From assembly GCF_012033735.1 (NCBI RefSeq), contig NZ_JAAVJD010000017.1:1-43775 (forward strand): a stretch of 43,775 nt of DNA, in the 5' to 3' direction. Position numbers and translations under genes: made by a program. This document shows positions 1-8,680 of the stretch, in pieces. This DNA comes from Streptomyces lonarensis (GTDB taxonomy: Bacteria > Actinomycetota > Actinomycetes > Streptomycetales > Streptomycetaceae). Every line of letters starts with the position of its first letter. The stretch's first letter is position 1. Under the pieces are notes generated by a model. It was not told where the DNA came from. It made no database searches and saw only the letters and a list, made by a program, of their open reading frames with translations.

Positions 1-25
1 GGCTCGGACCGGGGGCGCCGCGCGG

Positions 26-1261
26 TCAGGAGCCCGTCGTGGTCGGGCGGGGAACGCCGGAGGCCGGTGCGGGCGAGCCGACCGCGGCGCCGTCGGCGGC
101 GGGCGGCAGGCCGGGGAAGACGAGCAGCGCGCGCGTCTGCTCCCGGAGCGCCTCCTCCGGGGTGCGGCGCAGCCGCGCGTTGCGCAGCGCGCACGCCAGC
201 GGGCCGGCTGCCTGCTCGGAGCGGCTCGCCTGCCAGGACGCCTCCACCGCGAGGCGGGCCCGGTCCCGGCGTGCCCGCTCGTAGGCCCGGAGGCCGGAGA
301 CCACGTCCGGTGCGGTCGCGACGCAGCGGGCCAGCACCGCGCTGTCCTCGACCGCCATCGCCGCACCCTGCCCGAGGCTGGTGAGCATCGGGTGGGCGGC
401 GTCGCCGAGCAGCGTCACCGGTCCGTCGCCCCAGTTCTCCAGGAAGGCCCGGTCGCGGGCGGGCACCGAGAGGATGTCCTCCTCCGGCGTGCTCCGGATC
501 ACCGCCCGGACCGGTTCGGGGAACCGTCGGAACAGCTCCTCGATCTCCCTCCGGCCGCCGGTCCAGGAACGCGCCTCCTCGGGCGGCCGGTTGTGCGTCG
601 CCCACCAGTAGACCCGGCCGCCGCCGATGTCGATCAGCCCGAACCGGCGCCCGCGGTGCCAGAAGTGCCCGCAGTACCCGGTCGGGACCGCCGCGTGGCG
701 GAAGGGGACGGTGGCGAGCCAGTTGATGTACCCGGGTTCGCGGATCGGCTCGGGCCCGGCGATCTGCCGCCGGACCGCCGAGTACAGCCCGTCCGCGCCG
801 ATGAGGGCGTCGCCCTCGGCGGTGGTGCCGTCGGCGAGGCGCACCTCGACGCCGTCCGGGTGGACGGTGTGCTCGACGACCTGGGCGCCGAGCGTCACCG
901 GCACGTCGCCGGCCGCGTCGAGCAGCGCCCGCAGCAGGTCGCCCCGGTGGATGAGGACGCTGGGCGCGCCCGTCTCCGTCGCGATGTCCGGTGTCGGCAT
1001 GCGGCGGATGAGCCGGCCCCGCCAGGTGCTGATGTCGAACCGCCGCAGCTCCTGGCCGTACCGCTCCAGCCGCAGGTCCACGCCGAGTTCCAGCAGTGCG
1101 GCCGAGGCGTTGCTGAGGATGCCCAGCCCGGAGCCGGCCGCCCGCAGCTCCGGTGCCCGTTCGAAGACGTGCGGCCGGGCGCCGACGTGCCGCAGCGTCA
1201 CCGCCGCGGCGAGGCCGCCGATGCCGGCGCCCGCCACGAGGATCTTCGGTGCGCGCGCCAT
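26..1261 (-). CDS. FAD-dependent monooxygenase, probable ring-contracting oxidase of a pyrrolizidine pathway
   Basis: 411 residues. The sequence shows a class A flavoprotein monooxygenase. GAGIGG at residues 11-16 binds the ADP part of FAD, a DG motif lies near 156-157 (GADGLYSAVR), and the second FAD motif GDAAHPM lies near 286-292. It starts one base after the NRPS stop, so the two are surely co-transcribed. In PxaA/PxaB and LgnB/LgnC pathways a flavoenzyme beside a Ser/Thr-Pro bimodular NRPS oxidises the bicyclic indolizidine released by the NRPS. It drives Baeyer-Villiger-type ring expansion, hydrolysis, decarboxylation and ring contraction to a pyrrolizidine. I infer the same role from this pairing. 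The family also includes aromatic hydroxylases, so motifs alone do not prove the reaction. The gene ends 25 bases from the window edge. Confidence 0.85.
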   Translation of the reverse strand: MARAPKILVAGAGIGGLAAAVTLRHVGARPHVFERAPELRAAGSGLGILSNASAALLELGVDLRLERYGQELRRFDISTWRGRLIRRMPTPDIATETGAPSVLIHRGDLLRALLDAAGDVPVTLGAQVVEHTVHPDGVEVRLADGTTAEGDALIGADGLYSAVRRQIAGPEPIREPGYINWLATVPFRHAAVPTGYCGHFWHRGRRFGLIDIGGGRVYWWATHNRPPEEARSWTGGRREIEELFRRFPEPVRAVIRSTPEEDILSVPARDRAFLENWGDGPVTLLGDAAHPMLTSLGQGAAMAVEDSAVLARCVATAPDVVSGLRAYERARRDRARLAVEASWQASRSEQAAGPLACALRNARLRRTPEEALREQTRALLVFPGLPPAADGAAVGSPAPASGVPRPTTTGS

Positions 1262-1262
1262 C

Positions 1263-4200
1263 TCAGGACACCTCCCCGCCGGTCGCCGGGGCCTGGGCGC
1301 CGGCCGTGCCGTCGCCGCCGAGCAGCGTGGTGATCCACCGGCCGACCGTCGCCACGTGGGGCTCCTCCATCAGCGTCAGGTGGTCGCCGCCGACCTCGAC
1401 GACGCGGACCTCGCCGCTGGTCCACTCCCGCCAGCCGTTGGCGTCGTCGCGGTGGGCGGTGGACAGCCGTTCGTGGGCCTCCCGCAGGACGTCGGGCAGC
1501 GGTTCGGTGCTGCGCAGCAGCACCACGTCGTCGTCCGCCCCCTCCGGCCGGTACGCGAGGGTGGCCCGCCAGTGGGCGACGAAGGTGCGGTAGAGCGCGT
1601 GGACCACGTCGCTGCCCATGCCCTCGGGCAGCGCGCCGGCCCGGCGGGCGGCGCGGGTGATCCAGCGGGTCCGCTCCCGCTCGTCGGTGAGCTCCGGCGG
1701 GAGCGCCTCCATCGGCCGTTCGCCGCGGTGGTGGGGGAGGAGCAGCTCCCAGAAGAACCAGGCGAGCATGATGCCCTCGTCCAGCCCCTCGCGCTCGCCG
1801 CGGCGCAGCGCGATCGGGTCGATCAGGACGACCGGGGGCACCTCCTCGCCCGCCTCGCGCAGTTGGCGCCCCATCTCGAAGGCGACCAGCCCGCCGAAGG
1901 ACCAGCCGGAGAGCAGGTAGGGCCCGTGCGGCCTCACCCGCCGGATCTCCCGGACGTAGGCGGCGGCGATGTCGGCCATCGTGCTGTGCCCGCCGGCCTC
2001 CCCGCTGTCGCCGACCGCCTGGAGGGCGTGCACCGGCCGGTCGTGCGGCAGGTGCGGCAGCAGCCGCTGGTAGCAGACCACGCTGCCGCCGATCGGGTGG
2101 ACCAGGAAGAGCGGCGGGTTCGCGCCCCCGTCCCGCAGTGTGACCACGGGGTCCACGTGCGCCTGGTTCTCGGCCTGGCGGACCCGCACCGCCAGCTGGG
2201 CGACCGTCGGCTCCCGCACCAGCGCGGGGAGCGGCACGTCCACACCCGTGCGCTCCTGGAGCAGCGTCACGATCCGCACGCTGTGCAGCGAGGTGCAGCC
2301 CCGGTCGAAGAGGTCCTCGTGCACGCCGATCGACGGCAGCCCGAGCACCTCGGTGACGACGCGGGCGACCGACCGCTCCTCGTCGTCGGCCGGTGCCGTC
2401 GCGTCGCGGGGCGCGTCCTCCTGTCGGCCGCGGAGCTCCAGCAGCGCCCGGTCGTCGCGCTTCCCACTGGCCGTCAGCGGCAGCCGCGGCACGCACGTCA
2501 CCGTGGCGGGGACCAGGTGGTCCGGCACCCGGGCGCGGAGCGCGGAGCGCACCTGGCCGACGAACTCCTCGGGCGCCTCGCCCACCAGGAACCCGGCGAG
2601 GAACGACCCCGAGGGGCCGCTGCCCACGACCACGGCGACGTCACCGACCGACGGCACCTGCGCCGCGACGTGCCGCAGCTCGGCCTCGACCTCGGCCGGC
2701 TCCACCCGGTGGCCGCGGATCTTGCACTGCCGGTCGGCCCGGCCGACGTACACCAGGTTCCCGTCGGGCAGCACGTGCCCGAGGTCGCCGCTGCGATAGA
2801 GCCGCGCACCGGGCGGCCCCCAGGGGTGGGGCACGAAGCGTTCGCGGGTCAGCCCGGGGTTGCCCTCGTATCCGTCGGCCAGGCAGTCCCCGCCGATGTA
2901 CACCTCGCCCAGTCCGCCGTCGGGGACGGGGCGCATCGCCTCGTCGAGCACGAGGATCTCGCAGTGTCCGGCGGGCGTGCCGATCGCCGGGAGGTCGGGC
3001 AGCAGGTCGGGCGGTCCGTCGAGCAGGGCCCGGGTCACCACGTGTGCCTCCGTGGGCCCGTAGGCGTTGATCAGCAGAGGGTCGTCCAGGTGGCGCAGCA
3101 AAGTGCGGATGGCCGGGGTGACGCGCAGCTGCTCCCCGGCGCAGACGATGACGCGGAGCCGGGAGGGGAAGCGGTCCAGGGCCACCGCCGTCTCCGCGAG
3201 CTGGTGCAGCGCGACGTAGGACACGAAGACGCGCTCCACGTCGCCCTCGTCCAGGGCCCGCAGCAGCGTCCGGCTGTCGCGGCGCTCCTCGTCGCCGATG
3301 AGCCGCAGGGTGCCGCCCGCCGCGAAGGTCGTCCAGATCTCGTGGAAGGACGCGTCGAAGGTCAGCGGGGCGAACTGGAGCGTCGTGCCGCGCACCACCC
3401 CGCCCGGGTCGCCGAGCTGCCAGGTGATCAGGCGGGACAGGGCGCCGTGCGACAGCGCCACGCCCTTGGGGCCGCCGGTCGACCCCGAGGTGAAGAGCAC
3501 GAACGCGGTGTCCTCGGCGGTCACCGCCGGCAGGCGCGCGGGTTCCGCCGGCGCGGTGTCCGCCGCCGGCGGCGCCACGAGGAGGGAGTGGTCGGCCAGC
3601 CACTCCGGCTCGGCCCCCGCCGGGGCGATGACCGCCGTCGGCGCCGTGGTGGCGACCATTCCCGCGAGCCGGGCCGCGGGGTGCCCCGGTTCGACCGGCA
3701 CGCACGCCCCGCCGGCCATACCGATGCCGAGGACGGACGCCACCAGGTCGAAGGACCGCTCCAGCGCCACCACCACCCGGTCCCGCGGGCGGACCCCGTG
3801 CCGCAGCAGCGCGGCGGCGATCTGCCGGGCCCGCTCGTCCATCTCGCGGTAGCTCCACCGGCCGTCGGCGGCGGAGACCGCGACGGCCTCCGGGACGCGG
3901 TCGACCTGGCGGGCGAGCAGCTCCATGACGGTCGGCCGGCCGGCCACCGGGGCCGGCGGCCGCGGCGGCTCGGTCAGGAAGGCGAAGTCGGCGTTCTCGT
4001 CCGGGTGGTCGGCCAGCCGCTGCAGCACCGCCAGGAAGGTGCGGGAGTACCGCTCGACGTGGTCGGCGGTGAGGGTGGTCCCGTCGGCCTCGACGCGGAT
4101 CTCCAGGCGGGAGCCCGTCGGGTCGAGGACCGCGTTCAGCAGCAGGACGAAGTTGGTCTCCTCCCAGGCGTCGAAGGAGTCGAACGCGAAACCGGGCACC

Positions 4201-7200
4201 TCGTGGAGGGCCGTGAACCCGTGGAAGTGGGTGAAGTTGAACGCGGTCTCCAGGACCGGCCCGCCGAAGTCCTCCTGGACGGCGCTCAGCGGGACCATCC
4301 GGTGGGGGTGGCCCGCCTGCTCCTGGGCGAGGAGGTGCTGCGCCGTCCCCAGGCGGCTGCGCCCGGTGTCGTCCAGCCGCACCGGGACGGTGTTGAGGAA
4401 GAGCCCGGTCAGGGCGTCGGCGTCACTGCGCTCGGGGCGCCCGTGGGTGACCATCCCCGTCGTGACGTCGGGGCCCGTGCCGGAGTGGAGCCGCAGGGTG
4501 AGGCAGTGCGCCGCGAGCAGCAGCGACTTCAGCGGCACCCCGTGGGCGGCGGTCAGCCCGCCGAGCGCGGCCAGCAGCGGTGCGGGCACCGTCGCGGCGC
4601 ACCGGATCGGACCCGGCTCGGTCCGGGCGGTGTGCGGCCGGTCGGGGAGCGGGGTGGTCGCCTGCGCCCCGCGCAGCAGCGACCGCCAGTGGTCGCGTGC
4701 CGGTCCGTCCGCCTCCGCCGCCCGTTCGTCGGCCGCGTGCCACGCCTGCGAGGGCAGCACCTCCCGGGCGGGTGGTTCGACGGGGGCGCCGGTGGCGTGC
4801 AGGTAGTCCCGCATCAGCTCCTCGACCAGCCGGGCCACGCTCCACCCGTCGAGCAGCGCGTGGTGGAAGGCCAGGACGAGCTGGACGCCGGTGTCGGTGA
4901 CGTGGGCGTGGAGGTGGTGGAGCGGCGCCGAGGCCAGGTCGTAGCGCCGGGCGCGGGCGCGCTCCACCTCCGCGAGCACCAGGGCGTCCTGGGCCTCGGG
5001 GTCACCCGGTGCCGCGGACCGCAGGTCGGTGACGGTCAGTCCGCCGGCGACGGTGCGGTGGACGACCTGGAGCGGCTCGTCCGCGCCGAGCAGGTCGAAC
5101 GACGACCGCAGCGCCGGGTGCCGCCGGGTCAGCCGCTCGTGGGCCGCCCGGAAGGCGGACTCCTGCCAGCGCGTGCGGAACACGTACCGGAAGACGTCGT
5201 GGTACATGGCCGTTCCGGGGCTCTCCATGGTGTGGTACACCATCCCGAGCTGGAGCCGCGTCATCGGATGGGCGTCGGCCGCGTCGGGGAACAGCGCCCG
5301 GTCCTCCGCTCCGACCAGGGCGAACGGTTCCGTGCCGACCGGGTCGCCGGCCGCCGGCTCGGCGACCGGACGCAGCCGGGGCGCGAGGGCCGCCACCGTC
5401 GGGAACCGCATCAGTTCCGTCAGGTCGAAGGCGAGGCCGCGGCGTTCCATCAGTGCGCGGATGCGCAGCAGTTGGATGGAGTCGCCGCCCAGCGCGTAGT
5501 AGTTGGCGTGGACGTCGGCGACCGGGGTCCCCAGGACCTCGCCCCACACCTCGGCCAGCGTCCGCTCACCCGCGTCGCGGGGGGCGGTGCCGGCGGCCGC
5601 TTCGCTGCCGCTCCCCGCCGCGCGGGCGGCCGCGGCGCGGAGGTCGGCCTTGCCGCTGGCGGTGAGGGGGATGTCGTCCAGGGCGACGAATCGGGAGGGG
5701 ACCAGCGGCGCGGGGAGCCGCGCAGCGCAGTGGGCGTACAGATCCGCCGCGGTGACGGGCTGCTCCGCGTCGGCGGGCACGACGTAGCAGACCAGCCGGG
5801 TGCGGCCGTCGGGCGCGGTCTCCCCGGCCACCTCGGCCCGCCGGACCCCGGGGCAGGCGGCGACGGCGGCCCGGACCTCCCCGGGCTCCACGCGCCAGCC
5901 GTTGATCTTCACCTGGGCGTCGGTACGGCCCAGGTACTCGACGGTGCCGTCCGCGAGCAGCCGCGCCAGGTCGCCGGTGCGGTAGAGGCGTTCGTCGGGC
6001 TCGAACGGGTCGGGCGCGAACCGCTCCGCCGTCAGCTCCGGACGGTTCAGGTACCCGCGGGCGACACCGACGCCGGCGACGCACAGCTCACCGGCGACGC
6101 CGCCGGGCTGCGGCCGGCCGTCGCGGTCCAGGACGAGGACGCGGGTGTTGTCGATCGGGCGTCCGATCGGCACCGTCGCGCGCCCCGCCTCCGCCGGCGG
6201 GCAGTCGTGGTGGGTGACGTCGACGGTCGCCTCGGTCGGCCCGTAGAGGTTGACCAGCTCCGGGCCCTGCGGGCCGAGCACCGCGTGGAAGCGCGCCACG
6301 TGGGCGGGCGGCAGCGCCTCACCGCTGCAGAACACGCGGCGCAGCGACGCCGCCCCCGCGCGGAGGGCGGGTTCCGTCTCCAGCAGGTCGAGCCAGGGCC
6401 CCAGCATCGAGGGCACGAAGTGCAGGGTGGTGACGCCGTGGTCGGCGACCGCGCGCTGCAGCTCCCGCGGGTCGCGCTCGGCGCCGGGCTCCAGCACCAC
6501 CTGGCGCGCCCCGGCGAGCAGGCTCCAGAACAGCTCCCAGATCGAGACGTCGAAGGAGAGCGGGGTCTTGTGCAGCACCACGTCGTCGGCGTGGAGCGGG
6601 TAGCGCCGCTGCATCCACTCCAGCCGGTTGACCACCGACCGGTGCTCCACCACCACCCCCTTGGGGGTGCCGCTGGAACCGGAGGTGTGGATGACGTAGG
6701 CGGCGTCCGCCGCCGTGCCCCGGGCGGCGCCGGGGGCGCCGTCGGTGGGAGCGGCGGGAACCGTCGCGAGGTCGACCGCCGGGAGGGCCGGGGGCAGCAG
6801 GTCGGTGGCGCCGCGGTGCACCACCACCGACGGCGAGCCGTCGTCGAGGAGGAACGCCACGCGGGCGGCGGGCAGCGCCGGGTCGACCGGCAGGTAGGCC
6901 GCGCCGGACTTCAGCACGCCGAGGGCGGCCGCGACGGTGTCGGCGCCCCGCCCCAGCAGCAGCGCCACCCGGTCACCGGGGCCGGCGCCCAGGGCCCGCA
7001 GCTGCTCCGCGACCGCGTCGGAGCGGCGGTCGACGTCGCGGAAGGTGAGCGGCGCCGCGTCCGGTGCGGCGTCGGCGAGCGCCGGGGCGCCGGGGGTGCG
7101 GGCCGCCTGCTCCGCCAGCAGGCCGTGCAGGGTGCTCCGTTCGGAGAAGGCGACGCGGGTGTCGTTGTGGGGCCCCCGCACGACCTGCTCGTGCTCGGCG

Positions 7201-8498
7201 TCGGAGAGCATCCGCAGCCGCCGCGCCGGGGTGCGCAACTCCTCCAGCCCGCCGGTGACCAGCTGCTGCAGGTGCTCGGCGGCGCGCTCGATCGGGAGGT
7301 CCGCGTCGAAGACGTCGTCGGCGTAGTCGTAGGTGATCTCCAGGTCGCCGCCGTCGTCCCGGTGGCGGGCGTTGGCGACCAGCGCGTTGAGGTCCTGGGC
7401 GTGCAGCACCGCCGTCATCTCCCGGCGGGTCCCCGGGATCTGCTCGGTGGCGGGGAAGCGGAGCATCGAGAACAGCGCGTCGTACATCCGGCGCGGGCGG
7501 CCCTCGGCCGTCCTGAGGTCCCCGAGCAGCCGGCCGAGCGGGTAGCGCTCGGCCGACTTCAGCGTGCGGGAGGACGCCCCGATCTGCCGGGCCACCTCCA
7601 GCAGCGTCGCGTCCGGCGCCACCCGGACCCGCAGCGGCAGGGTGTTGGCGAAGTGCCCGCCGGTGGCCAGCTGGGCGGGGGTGGTGCGGTTGAGCAGCGG
7701 CACGCCGAGGCAGACCTCGTCGCTGCCGTGCACCCGGGCCAGGTAGGTGGCCATGGCCGCCGCCAGGTACGAGAACCGGGAGACACCGTGCTCGCGGACC
7801 CGCTCCAGCGTCTTGTGCTCGATGTGGAAGGCGTGCTGGCTGCTGGTGCGCGACCCGCTGGGCGCGCGGCGCGTGAACAGCGGGGGCTCCGCGCCGTCGA
7901 GGGCGGTGAGCAGCAGGTCGCGGTGGGCGGCCTCCTCGGCCGGGTCGTCGCGGTACGCCGGTTCGTCCCGCAGCACCTCCAGGAAGGACGGCGCGGCGAA
8001 CTCGGCGGGCCGCCCCGTGCGCAGCGTGTGCGCGTAGTCGGTGAACACCTCGCCCAGGACGTTGGTCAGGGCCCAGCCGTCGGCGACCATGTGGTGCACC
8101 CGCACCACCACGCTCGCGGCCTCCGGGCCCTCGGAGAGGACGGTCGCCTGCGCCATCGGCCCGCCGTCGAGCCGGAACGGCTCCCGCACGGTGCGCTCGC
8201 ACCAGGCGCGGGCGGCGGCCCGCGGGTCGGGCTCCCCGGAGAGGTCGACCAGCTCGACGGGCGGCAGGTCGGGATCGGTCCACTGGTACGGCACGCCGGC
8301 GGTGTCGCCGAAGCGCAGGTGGTAGCAGTCGTTGCGGCGCAGCGCGCGCTCCGCGCACTCCCGCAACAGGCCGGCGTCCACCGGGCCGGTGATCCGCTCG
8401 ATCATGGACTGGACGAACTGCGGGTCGTGCGGCAGGTACGACGACGCCGTCCACAGGTCCCGCTGGTACGGGCTGAGGCCATGGCGAACTGCGGTCAT
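1263..8498 (-). CDS. Bimodular NRPS, C-A(Ser)-T-C-A(Pro-like)-T-TE
   Basis: 2411 residues. Order: C1 (about 5-430, HHMVADG at 135-141), A1 (about 455-955), T1 (about 975-1045, LGGDS), C2 (about 1075-1500, HHALLDG at 1212-1218), A2 (about 1525-2020), T2 (about 2040-2108, RGCTSLHS with the carrier serine), TE (about 2125-2395, GWSFGG with Ser2200, GGDHLTL with His2373). A1 specificity residues D650 V651 W654 H693 F723 S725 L751 V759 D760 K950 spell DVWHFSLVDK, the serine code of EntF. A2 reads D1715 A1716 H1719 F1758 V1785 A1787 A1812 V1820 V1821 K2013. The surrounding VALHQLAE, AGEQLRVTPAI and HVVT sequences resemble proline-activating domains. An N-terminal C domain with no loading module implies acylation of serine by an external acyl thioester. 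The ATG at 8498 follows AAGGGGG. The pyrrolizidine-type product is inferred from the serine, the Pro-like module and the adjacent flavoenzyme. Confidence 0.95.
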   Translation of the reverse strand: MTAVRHGLSPYQRDLWTASSYLPHDPQFVQSMIERITGPVDAGLLRECAERALRRNDCYHLRFGDTAGVPYQWTDPDLPPVELVDLSGEPDPRAAARAWCERTVREPFRLDGGPMAQATVLSEGPEAASVVVRVHHMVADGWALTNVLGEVFTDYAHTLRTGRPAEFAAPSFLEVLRDEPAYRDDPAEEAAHRDLLLTALDGAEPPLFTRRAPSGSRTSSQHAFHIEHKTLERVREHGVSRFSYLAAAMATYLARVHGSDEVCLGVPLLNRTTPAQLATGGHFANTLPLRVRVAPDATLLEVARQIGASSRTLKSAERYPLGRLLGDLRTAEGRPRRMYDALFSMLRFPATEQIPGTRREMTAVLHAQDLNALVANARHRDDGGDLEITYDYADDVFDADLPIERAAEHLQQLVTGGLEELRTPARRLRMLSDAEHEQVVRGPHNDTRVAFSERSTLHGLLAEQAARTPGAPALADAAPDAAPLTFRDVDRRSDAVAEQLRALGAGPGDRVALLLGRGADTVAAALGVLKSGAAYLPVDPALPAARVAFLLDDGSPSVVVHRGATDLLPPALPAVDLATVPAAPTDGAPGAARGTAADAAYVIHTSGSSGTPKGVVVEHRSVVNRLEWMQRRYPLHADDVVLHKTPLSFDVSIWELFWSLLAGARQVVLEPGAERDPRELQRAVADHGVTTLHFVPSMLGPWLDLLETEPALRAGAASLRRVFCSGEALPPAHVARFHAVLGPQGPELVNLYGPTEATVDVTHHDCPPAEAGRATVPIGRPIDNTRVLVLDRDGRPQPGGVAGELCVAGVGVARGYLNRPELTAERFAPDPFEPDERLYRTGDLARLLADGTVEYLGRTDAQVKINGWRVEPGEVRAAVAACPGVRRAEVAGETAPDGRTRLVCYVVPADAEQPVTAADLYAHCAARLPAPLVPSRFVALDDIPLTASGKADLRAAAARAAGSGSEAAAGTAPRDAGERTLAEVWGEVLGTPVADVHANYYALGGDSIQLLRIRALMERRGLAFDLTELMRFPTVAALAPRLRPVAEPAAGDPVGTEPFALVGAEDRALFPDAADAHPMTRLQLGMVYHTMESPGTAMYHDVFRYVFRTRWQESAFRAAHERLTRRHPALRSSFDLLGADEPLQVVHRTVAGGLTVTDLRSAAPGDPEAQDALVLAEVERARARRYDLASAPLHHLHAHVTDTGVQLVLAFHHALLDGWSVARLVEELMRDYLHATGAPVEPPAREVLPSQAWHAADERAAEADGPARDHWRSLLRGAQATTPLPDRPHTARTEPGPIRCAATVPAPLLAALGGLTAAHGVPLKSLLLAAHCLTLRLHSGTGPDVTTGMVTHGRPERSDADALTGLFLNTVPVRLDDTGRSRLGTAQHLLAQEQAGHPHRMVPLSAVQEDFGGPVLETAFNFTHFHGFTALHEVPGFAFDSFDAWEETNFVLLLNAVLDPTGSRLEIRVEADGTTLTADHVERYSRTFLAVLQRLADHPDENADFAFLTEPPRPPAPVAGRPTVMELLARQVDRVPEAVAVSAADGRWSYREMDERARQIAAALLRHGVRPRDRVVVALERSFDLVASVLGIGMAGGACVPVEPGHPAARLAGMVATTAPTAVIAPAGAEPEWLADHSLLVAPPAADTAPAEPARLPAVTAEDTAFVLFTSGSTGGPKGVALSHGALSRLITWQLGDPGGVVRGTTLQFAPLTFDASFHEIWTTFAAGGTLRLIGDEERRDSRTLLRALDEGDVERVFVSYVALHQLAETAVALDRFPSRLRVIVCAGEQLRVTPAIRTLLRHLDDPLLINAYGPTEAHVVTRALLDGPPDLLPDLPAIGTPAGHCEILVLDEAMRPVPDGGLGEVYIGGDCLADGYEGNPGLTRERFVPHPWGPPGARLYRSGDLGHVLPDGNLVYVGRADRQCKIRGHRVEPAEVEAELRHVAAQVPSVGDVAVVVGSGPSGSFLAGFLVGEAPEEFVGQVRSALRARVPDHLVPATVTCVPRLPLTASGKRDDRALLELRGRQEDAPRDATAPADDEERSVARVVTEVLGLPSIGVHEDLFDRGCTSLHSVRIVTLLQERTGVDVPLPALVREPTVAQLAVRVRQAENQAHVDPVVTLRDGGANPPLFLVHPIGGSVVCYQRLLPHLPHDRPVHALQAVGDSGEAGGHSTMADIAAAYVREIRRVRPHGPYLLSGWSFGGLVAFEMGRQLREAGEEVPPVVLIDPIALRRGEREGLDEGIMLAWFFWELLLPHHRGERPMEALPPELTDERERTRWITRAARRAGALPEGMGSDVVHALYRTFVAHWRATLAYRPEGADDDVVLLRSTEPLPDVLREAHERLSTAHRDDANGWREWTSGEVRVVEVGGDHLTLMEEPHVATVGRWITTLLGGDGTAGAQAPATGGEVS

Positions 8499-8640
8499 GG
8501 TCGGTCTTCCCCCTTGAGACGCCGGCGCGTCACCGTGCCGGCGGTGGTCGTCGGCGGCGGACCGCGTGGTCGTGCCGCGCGCGCCGGTTCCCCGCCGGTG
8601 CGCGCGGCCGCGGCCCGTCCCCCTCGATGCGGTGCCGTGG

Positions 8641-8667
8641 CGGCCGGCCGTTCACCCGGGCCGGCCG
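8641..8667. terminator. GC-rich hairpin between ketosynthase and NRPS
   Basis: Perfect 9-bp arms (CGGCCGGCC and GGCCGGCCG) with a 9-base loop, inside the 182-base gap between the ketosynthase stop and the NRPS start. There is no T-run. It could attenuate read-through into the NRPS or stabilise an mRNA end. In DNA this GC-rich it may also be chance. Confidence 0.3.
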
Positions 8668-8680
8668 TCCTGCTGGTGGA

